A program made the position numbers and the translations under genes. DNA of 11,406 bases, from positions 1 to 11,406 of the forward strand of contig JAEZIT010000005.1 in assembly GCA_023436495.1 (NCBI GenBank). Direction: 5' to 3'. Source of the DNA: Acidobacteriota bacterium. Its GTDB lineage: Bacteria > Acidobacteriota > Blastocatellia > Pyrinomonadales > Pyrinomonadaceae. The notes beneath the pieces are model-generated. The model did no database searches and was not told the origin of the DNA. It saw only the letters and a program-made list of their open reading frames with translations. Positions 1 to 5,366 of this stretch are shown in pieces. Position 1 is the first letter of the stretch, and every line of letters starts with the position of its first letter.

Positions 1-788
1 CCGCCGCCGGTTATCTCCTTTATCCCCGCGACGGGGTCCTGGTCTTTGCTGTTTATGACGTGAGTTGCGCCGAGTTCTTTGGCCGTTTCGAGCCGCGACG
101 GTACGACGTCCGCCGCGACGATCGTCGTCGCCCCTGCGATATGCGCGGCCATGACGGCGGAAAGGCCAACTGCCCCCGCCCCGAACGCTACAAAGCTCGA
201 GCCGGGGACGACCTTCAGCCCATTGATGACCGCACCGGCGCCCGTCTGAATTCCGCACCCTAGCGGGCCAAGCAATTCGAGCGGAGCATCCTTTGGAACT
301 TTTACAACATTATTCTCATAGGCGATTGCATATGTACCGAATGACGACTGTCCGAAAAAGTGGTCGTGCACGGAGTTTCCGTCGCCGTCACGGGTTGCGG
401 TGCTGCCGTCGAGCCGTGCCCCGCCAAAGCACAGGGGATAAGCATTTACACAGTGGAATGGTTTGCCAAGATAGCATGGCTTACATCGTCCGCATGACGG
501 GTAGGACAGGACTACCGGATCGCCCGGCGCAACTTTTTGGACATTTTCGCCTACCTTTTCGACGATGCCCGCCCCTTCGTGCCCGAGGACGATAGGATGC
601 GGAACGTCGTAAACCTTATCGCGGGCAACCATGTCCGTATGACACATACCGGTTGCTACGACCTTGACGAGTATTTCATCCTGCCGCGGCTCTTCGACCA
701 TCAGCGACTCTATTTTGAACGGCCCGCCTTTGTCACGTATGACGGCGGCCGTTATTTCTTGCCCATTTGCGTTCGTATTATTTGCCAT
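1..788 (-). CDS. Zinc-dependent aryl-alcohol-type dehydrogenase (MDR family), C-terminus cut by window edge
   Basis: Medium-chain zinc dehydrogenase predicted to oxidise a primary, probably benzyl-type, alcohol to the aldehyde with NAD in the cytoplasm. 262 residues are present of the roughly 370 usual for the family; the rest lies left of the window. Catalytic zinc ligands are visible as C49 (in GMCHTD), H70-E71 (LGHEGAGIVEKVG) and C178 (GPLGCGIQTGAGAV). The structural zinc lobe is C99, C102, C105 and C113. The Rossmann motif is GAGAVG at 203-208, with an acidic D227 at the end of the next strand, which favours NAD over NADP. The 'FFGQSSFGTYA' and 'PLELLGPLGCGIQTGAGAV' blocks match benzyl/aryl-alcohol dehydrogenases of the XylB/AreB type. 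The ATG at 786-788 has AGGAGA 6 bases upstream (795-800). It is the last visible gene of a minus-strand operon, 30 bases after the SulP gene. The family call is firm; the exact alcohol is unknown. Confidence 0.93.
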   Translation of the reverse strand, partial: MANNTNANGQEITAAVIRDKGGPFKIESLMVEEPRQDEILVKVVATGMCHTDMVARDKVYDVPHPIVLGHEGAGIVEKVGENVQKVAPGDPVVLSYPSCGRCKPCYLGKPFHCVNAYPLCFGGARLDGSTATRDGDGNSVHDHFFGQSSFGTYAIAYENNVVKVPKDAPLELLGPLGCGIQTGAGAVINGLKVVPGSSFVAFGAGAVGLSAVMAAHIAGATTIVAADVVPSRLETAKELGATHVINSKDQDPVAGIKEITGG

Positions 789-818
789 ATGTTTTCTCCT
801 GACAGAATTTTCCGTTCT

Positions 819-2606
819 TTATTCAGACACCGGATCGGATCCATCGTCCCGCGACGCATCTCCCTCCGGAGTATCAGTCATTCCCTTGCCGACCAGCCAC
901 GCGTTTGCGTCGGCAAAAGCCTCCTCCGTCGATTCACCGCGGACCGAGGTCGCTTGATAAACCCGCACCGGTCCGGTCAGCCGGAGCTTTTCCGTGCGGA
1001 TGATCTGTTCGTGGAATTTCGCGCCGATGCCGCTGAGGTAAAGCCGCCCTCCTACATCTTTCAATTTATCCGCGTAGACGGACAGGACCTCGACGATCGT
1101 CGCGCCTAGATTTGTGTGGCCGCGAAGCCGCAGCAGCACAATGGGCCTCTCAGCTTCTGCCGGATCGGGCAGCATGCGTTCCAATGTACGGGCGCCCGCG
1201 TAAAAAAGATTTCCGTAAACATCCAGTACCGTGACCTTGTCCGATTCCAAACGCTTTGGTGCCGGCTTCTCTTCGATGAACCCGTCGTCACGCTTGATCA
1301 GTTGCACGAGAGAGATATCGGTCGAGGACCTGGTCACATAAAGAAATGCTGAAAGTACGACACCGTAACCGACAGCGGCCTGGATAGGCAGCATAAGCGT
1401 TGAGAGAAAGGTGGTCACACCGGCCAGACGGGCGGGCCAACCGGTTTGCCAAACCGCGGTCATGTCCGGCAGTTTTATCGTGCTGAGGCTTGCGACGATC
1501 AAAAGCGTTGCAAGAGCGGGCATCGCGACGTAAGAGACCAGCCCTGGGAAAAAGATAACAAGCACGGCCATCCATAATCCGGCAAATATCGATGCCCAAT
1601 GCGTTCGCGCGCCGGACAATACGGAAAGCGCCGTCGAACCGAGCGAGGCGCCAACCGGCAGGCCCCGAAATAATCCTGATAGTGCGTTTGCCATGCCCTG
1701 TGCGATGAAATCACGTGATAAGCTGCGCTGGGAGCCGTCAGGATTGGGAACGCTCTGGCTGACGCCGGCGCCCTGTACGAGAATAATGACCGCGACGGCA
1801 AGCGCCGCCGTCACGACATCGAACGAGATGGCGGAAAAATCGGGAATATGGGGAAGCGGGATCCCGCTCGGTATCTCGCTGACGTCGCTGACGATCTTTA
1901 CCTGACTTAGGCCGGTGCCAAGTAGGATCGCGGAAGGGACGACGATCGCCATGAGGTTGCCGAAATTGCCGAGCTTCGTACGCGGCAGCAGGATCGCGAG
2001 AACCAGCGTAACGGCCGCCGCCAGCAGCGACCAGGGATCGACGCGGTCATAATTTGCCAACAGATTTACGGTCTGTTCGACCTTGTTTTCGCCTTCGGCG
2101 GGTTGATATCCGGCAATGGTCGGGAGCTGGCTGAGCACCGTCAGGATCGCAATGCCAATGATAAAACCCGTCATCACTGAATAAGAAACAAAGCGGGTCA
2201 GGCGTCCGGTCCTGAATATCCCGAGGGCGATCTGCAGCACGCCGATCATTACGACCATCAAGAACAGAGCGCTGTCCCGCCGCTCGCCGCTAAGATTCCC
2301 GAGTGCCTGTCCCGTCGAAAGCGAGGCCGCGCTCGTGGTGGCAATGATCATCAGCTGTGTACTGGAAAAGATGCCACCGACGAACGGCCCAACCATGCAG
2401 GCGTAAAGGCCGTAGATCGGGTTCACACCCGCAAGAAGCCCGCTTGCCATTCCGTCCGGCACACTACCCACAGCGCTATTGAGGCCTGCTAGTACGTCCG
2501 CACGAACCGATTGCTTGCCCGGCAGCTGGCTCTTTACGGCGTTTTCCATCGCCTCACGCAGCTGCCTAAGCCCCGGCTGATCTTGTTCCGGATCGGTGTC
2601 CGGCAT
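819..2606 (-). CDS. SulP-family anion (sulfate) transporter with C-terminal STAS domain
   Basis: Inner-membrane SulP transporter, 595 residues from the ATG chosen here (602 from an in-frame GTG at 2625-2627). A hydrophilic N-terminus is followed by the SulP signature region (PDGMASGLLAGVNPIYGLYACMVGPFVGG, about residues 50-78), a run of membrane helices to about residue 425, including the conserved block 'GLPVGASLGSTALSVLSGARTHW' (about 315-337), and a cytoplasmic STAS domain at about 456-570. The usual first-helix sequence S-x-x-Q-x-x-G-P-T is diverged (SSTQLMIIATTS), and the STAS loop around 'LRGHTNLGAT' lacks the classic D-S phosphorylation-type motif, so transport properties may differ. 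SulP members carry sulfate, bicarbonate or dicarboxylates; sulfate is preferred here only because a sulfatase gene lies directly upstream. The ATG at 2604-2606 is preferred because AAGGA sits 10 bases upstream, whereas the GTG has no well-placed ribosome-binding site. Confidence 0.92.
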   Translation of the reverse strand: MPDTDPEQDQPGLRQLREAMENAVKSQLPGKQSVRADVLAGLNSAVGSVPDGMASGLLAGVNPIYGLYACMVGPFVGGIFSSTQLMIIATTSAASLSTGQALGNLSGERRDSALFLMVVMIGVLQIALGIFRTGRLTRFVSYSVMTGFIIGIAILTVLSQLPTIAGYQPAEGENKVEQTVNLLANYDRVDPWSLLAAAVTLVLAILLPRTKLGNFGNLMAIVVPSAILLGTGLSQVKIVSDVSEIPSGIPLPHIPDFSAISFDVVTAALAVAVIILVQGAGVSQSVPNPDGSQRSLSRDFIAQGMANALSGLFRGLPVGASLGSTALSVLSGARTHWASIFAGLWMAVLVIFFPGLVSYVAMPALATLLIVASLSTIKLPDMTAVWQTGWPARLAGVTTFLSTLMLPIQAAVGYGVVLSAFLYVTRSSTDISLVQLIKRDDGFIEEKPAPKRLESDKVTVLDVYGNLFYAGARTLERMLPDPAEAERPIVLLRLRGHTNLGATIVEVLSVYADKLKDVGGRLYLSGIGAKFHEQIIRTEKLRLTGPVRVYQATSVRGESTEEAFADANAWLVGKGMTDTPEGDASRDDGSDPVSE

Positions 2607-2616
2607 TAGCGATTCA

Positions 2617-2621
2617 TCCTT
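2617..2621 (-). promoter_or_regulatory. Ribosome-binding site deciding the SulP start
   Basis: AAGGA on the minus strand, 10 bases before the ATG at 2604-2606. The only purine-rich core upstream of the alternative GTG (2625-2627) is GAGG at 2644-2647, 16 bases away, which is too far. The shorter protein is therefore preferred, although the two differ by only seven residues. Confidence 0.5.
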
Positions 2622-2671
2622 TGCCACGTAAACTCGGTTTCTGCCTCGTTGTCGTCTGCCCGGCCTCTAAC

Positions 2672-3967
2672 CTAACCATCGGATTTGGCCATAGTGTGTT
2701 CGTCGTATTCGAGCGCGACACTCGCCGTTTCTGGAAACATCGGCATACTTCTGTCCCACTCGAAGTACGCATCGCGCAGTTCCACGAACTTCTCCGGATA
2801 CCGGTACCTCATGTTGGCCCTTTCCCGCTCGTCAAATGAGAGATCGTAAAGGAATTCGTTGCCGTCGATGGAGAGCCATTTCCAATCGCCCTGGCGAACG
2901 GCCTTCTGATTGCGGTAGAGCATCCGCCAGAAAACCATTCGATTTTCATCCTCAGGGCCAAAAACATCGACACCGTCCAGCGGGTAATCAGGATGCGGAT
3001 CGACGCCAGCTGCCGCGAGGAACGTCGGCATCCAGTCCATACCCATAACAAGGCGGTCGCTGGTCGTTCCTGCGTCGATGCGAGCCGGCCAACGAGCAAT
3101 GTATGGCACACGTATTCCCCCCTCAAGAAGGTCCATCTTCTTCCCCACGCACGGCCACATATCGGAAAATCGTTCGCCGCCGTTATCGCTCGTAAAGATG
3201 ATCAAGGTGTTTTCCCGGGCGCCGACCTCATCGACCGCGGCCAGTACACTTCCGATCCCTTCGTCCATCTGGCGGATCATTTCCTGGTAGATCGGCACTG
3301 ACCCGCCGTCGAGGTGCGCGATATTGTCGATCCTGTCTGATTCCGCTTTGTCGTCACGTGTTTCCCAGGGCCAGTGCGGAGCATTGAAATGCAGCGATAG
3401 AAGGAAGGGCTTTTCTGCGGATCTACGGATAAAATTGACGGCCCGATCGGCGAAAATGTCGGTGGAATATCCTTCAACAAAAGTTTCTTCGTCACCATCC
3501 CAAAGATCGTGCCCTCCAGAGAAACTTTCGTGCTTGAAAAAGTCGATCGCTCCGCTGCGATGGCCGAAAAATTCCTCGTAACCGCTCTTTAGCGGGCTGA
3601 ACCACGGCATGTATCCCATATGCCACTTGCCGATCAGGGCCGTCGCGTAGCCCGCGTCGCGAAGTAGCGACGGCATTGTAGGATGCTCAGGCGGCAGGCC
3701 TAGTTCCTCCCTGGCGGCCGCGATCGGCTCATCAAACCCGCCGCGAAGCCGATGCTGGTACCGGCCGGTAATGATAGCAAAGCGCGAAGGCGAACATACG
3801 GATGAATTTGCATATCCACGTGAATATTTCATTCCCTCGGCCGCCATTTTGTCCAAATTCGGCGAACAGTCGGAACGCCCGCCGTAGCAGCCGAGATCCG
3901 CATAACCGAGGTCATCCGCGAGAATAAAGATAAAATTAGGCCTCGCTCCATTAGTTTTTTCAGCCAT
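2672..3967 (-). CDS. Type I (formylglycine-dependent) sulfatase, probably cytoplasmic
   Basis: Hydrolyses a sulfate ester to an alcohol and inorganic sulfate. The 431 residues match the alkaline-phosphatase-fold sulfatase family: metal-binding D18-D19 (FILADDLGYADLGCYGG), the formylglycine signature C58-S-P-S-R62 followed by 'ITGRYQHR', the GKWHMG block at 113-118 (K114, H116), 'FNAPHWPW' with H198, the metal pair D261-N262 (TSDNGG), and the substrate-pocket block K-MDLLEGGIRVP at 277-288. C58 must be converted to formylglycine by a maturation enzyme encoded elsewhere; C-x-P-x-R fits both FGE and anaerobic maturases. There is no signal peptide: the N-terminus MAEKTNGARPNFIFILADD goes straight into the first core strand, so the enzyme should be cytosolic and its substrate must be imported. 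The ATG has GGGAGGA 9 bases upstream (3977-3983). It sits between transporter genes of the BASS and SulP types. The substrate cannot be read from sequence. Confidence 0.95.
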   Translation of the reverse strand: MAEKTNGARPNFIFILADDLGYADLGCYGGRSDCSPNLDKMAAEGMKYSRGYANSSVCSPSRFAIITGRYQHRLRGGFDEPIAAAREELGLPPEHPTMPSLLRDAGYATALIGKWHMGYMPWFSPLKSGYEEFFGHRSGAIDFFKHESFSGGHDLWDGDEETFVEGYSTDIFADRAVNFIRRSAEKPFLLSLHFNAPHWPWETRDDKAESDRIDNIAHLDGGSVPIYQEMIRQMDEGIGSVLAAVDEVGARENTLIIFTSDNGGERFSDMWPCVGKKMDLLEGGIRVPYIARWPARIDAGTTSDRLVMGMDWMPTFLAAAGVDPHPDYPLDGVDVFGPEDENRMVFWRMLYRNQKAVRQGDWKWLSIDGNEFLYDLSFDERERANMRYRYPEKFVELRDAYFEWDRSMPMFPETASVALEYDEHTMAKSDG

Positions 3968-4053
3968 AGAAACTAATCCTCCCTTTCCTGGTCCACATTT
4001 AAGCCCGCCATCTTCGCGGCAAATAGAGCTTCATAAACTGACTTCGACACGCC

Positions 4054-4953
4054 TTAGACGCGCGGCCGAGTTGGCTCCTTTTGTGCGGCAAGCGTTTTGG
4101 CTTGGCCGTCCATATTCTTCATGTCTCGCTTTCCGAAGACCATCGAAAGGGGAACCAGAAGCAACGCAACGACAGATATTACGACCGCCATAACGAGCAC
4201 GCCCGAATCCGTGAACGACTGGATGGCGACGACATTTGCCGCGGCAAAATTACGCTGCGCGGTGGCAAACCCCAGCACGGTCTTCTCCGATCGATCGAAA
4301 GTGCCAACCAGGTAACCGATACCGAACGCGCCGCCTATCAACAGCAGCGCCGCGATGATCGCGCCGGTGCCGAAAACTCCGATCACCGAGCCAAGATTGA
4401 GATATATGACCAGCGCCACCATGGTCACGAGCGAAATGTTAACTATTATTCCCAAGTACGGAAGGGCCGCGGCGGCGAGGCGAGAAGTTAACTGCTTGAT
4501 GATAAAACCCGCGATGAGCGGCACCAGCATCGTAAAGAGAAGCGGCCTGGCGATCGCCCAGGCGCTGACCTGTGTCGTTTCATCAGCCAACAGCGGAACA
4601 ACCAGCGGCATATACGCCATAGTGACGATTAGAAGCAGAACCAATATCGCGGCGGCGAACGCCACATCCTCGCCGGCATTCGCCGCCAGCTTTATCAGCA
4701 TCGGCGCTCCGGCGGCGGCCGAAACAATGATCATCCCCGTAGCCATCGGCCGGTCGAGCGGAATTAGCCATAAGATTCCGACCGCCAGTAGCGGAACGAG
4801 CAGGAAATTCGTAATGACGGCCGTGATAATGCCCGGGATGTCGCGGAGCGGCTCGATGATCGAGCTCAGATCGTACCTCAGCCCCGCGGAAAGCATGCTA
4901 CTGACAGCAAAGACGGTAACCAGGAGACTAAGTAAAGAAGGCAATACTTCCAT
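4054..4953 (-). CDS. BASS-family (bile acid:sodium symporter-like) transporter
   Basis: Predicted secondary transporter of the inner membrane, 299 residues, with about nine or ten hydrophobic helices and a polar 25-residue C-terminal tail. The two discontinuous-helix motifs typical of BASS proteins are recognisable: 'SAAAGAPMLIKLAANAGEDVAFAAA' (about 78-102, corresponding to the PGGTASN-like crossing helix and following helix) and 'GFATAQRNFAAANVVA' (about 228-243, corresponding to the QRN/MRN crossing helix). In the family these bind sodium and the organic anion. Known BASS substrates include bile acids, sulfated steroids (the animal SOAT protein), pantoate and other organic anions. The adjacent sulfatase suggests a sulfate ester here, which is inference. 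The ATG at 4951-4953 has GGAGGG 6 bases upstream (4960-4965). As the first gene of the minus-strand block it is the likely operon leader; the next gene starts 86 bases downstream. Confidence 0.87.
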   Translation of the reverse strand: MEVLPSLLSLLVTVFAVSSMLSAGLRYDLSSIIEPLRDIPGIITAVITNFLLVPLLAVGILWLIPLDRPMATGMIIVSAAAGAPMLIKLAANAGEDVAFAAAILVLLLIVTMAYMPLVVPLLADETTQVSAWAIARPLLFTMLVPLIAGFIIKQLTSRLAAAALPYLGIIVNISLVTMVALVIYLNLGSVIGVFGTGAIIAALLLIGGAFGIGYLVGTFDRSEKTVLGFATAQRNFAAANVVAIQSFTDSGVLVMAVVISVVALLLVPLSMVFGKRDMKNMDGQAKTLAAQKEPTRPRV

Positions 4954-5004
4954 CAGATTCCCTCCGAATCACAAGCCGGGCGAGGACCGCGGGATGCGAG
5001 AATT

Positions 5005-5015
5005 CCGATCATCGG
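5005..5015. promoter_or_regulatory. Short perfect dyad CCGAT-C-ATCGG, possible operator
   Basis: CCGAT-C-ATCGG is a perfect 5+1+5 palindrome 52 bases upstream of the BASS transporter start. A second copy of its core, CGATCATCG, lies at 5112-5120. Similar palindromes also occur inside coding sequence in this window, so an operator role is weakly supported. Confidence 0.22.
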
Positions 5016-5070
5016 CCAGAAACTACCGCAATAGAAATGCCGTTTTCGCGACCCTTCATGGCAAGATCCG

Positions 5071-5098
5071 CCTATACCTATACACACCGATAGCTCAA
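5071..5098 (-). promoter_or_regulatory. Candidate sigma-70-like promoter of the sulfate-ester operon
   Basis: On the minus strand TTGAGC (5093-5098) is followed after 16 bases by TATAGG (5071-5076). TATAGG is tandemly repeated at 5077-5082. Four of six bases match at each hexamer. The start site would fall roughly 110 bases before the BASS start codon. The match is modest and rests on pattern only. Confidence 0.25.
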
Positions 5099-5111
5099 GA
5101 TCGCAGATCCT

Positions 5112-5120
5112 CGATCATCG
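5112..5120. promoter_or_regulatory. Second CGAT-C-ATCG dyad, possible operator
   Basis: Exact repeat of the core of the dyad at 5005-5015, with centres 106 bases apart (about ten helical turns). The candidate promoter lies between the two. It may be chance, given how common CGAT/ATCG-based palindromes are here. Confidence 0.22.
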
Positions 5121-5248
5121 CGGACCATTAACTAATTGGTAAAAAACATGTTCCCACCTATCAATGCTTATTGCAAGATTTTTTTCCGCGGAAGGTTATT
5201 TGGCCCCTACCGCGGGAAACCTCAGTCTTGGGGAGGAAATTGCCAGAG

Positions 5249-5267
5249 CGGCGCGGAAAACGCGCCG
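5249..5267 (-). other. GC-rich hairpin downstream of the kinase gene
   Basis: Perfect 7-bp stem CGGCGCG/CGCGCCG around a 5-base loop (GAAAA on the plus strand). It lies about 100 bases downstream of the kinase stop. No U-run follows on either strand, so a classical intrinsic terminator is not supported; mRNA 3'-end protection or a structured leader are alternatives. Confidence 0.35.
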
Positions 5268-5302
5268 GGTAGTGACCGGTCGACGAAGCTTGTGCGGATC
5301 GT

Positions 5303-5324
5303 TTGCCGAAAATAAGGCCGGCAA
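5303..5324 (-). other. Hairpin 43 bases downstream of the kinase stop, weak terminator candidate
   Basis: A 6-bp stem TTGCCG/CGGCAA closes a 10-base loop. On the minus strand the loop is GCCTTATTTT, but no T tract follows the stem. It may mark the 3' end of the sigma/kinase transcript; the evidence is only the fold and position. Confidence 0.2.
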
Positions 5325-5366
5325 TGTGAGACTTCGGTCGGCAATAGTCTCTCGTGCCAGATTAGT

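Larger units (their letters stand above)
4954..5366. other. Gene-free intergenic region upstream of the sulfate-ester operon
   Basis: About 410 bases between the kinase stop and the BASS transporter start, both on the minus strand. No open frame here resembles a protein. It holds a weak promoter-like pair, two CGAT-C-ATCG dyads, two GC-rich hairpins, an imperfect AT-rich dyad at 5124-5140 (ACCA/TGGT arms) and a TTCCGCGGAA palindrome at 5184-5193 next to a T tract. It most likely contains the end of the sigma/kinase transcript and the promoter of the operon. Confidence 0.6.

Noticed and set aside
4355..5131. Plus-strand open frame of 258 codons opposite the BASS transporter gene
   Set aside because: It lies mainly antisense to a gene with clear family motifs, is rich in Ser/Thr/Ile/Ala as expected from reading hydrophobic codons backwards, and has no recognisable domain.
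5140..5186. A-run at about 5141-5146 and T-run at about 5179-5185 as intrinsic terminators
   Set aside because: Neither follows a stable GC-rich stem in the correct orientation. The only adjacent palindromes are AACATGTT and TTCCGCGGAA, which have no room for a loop.
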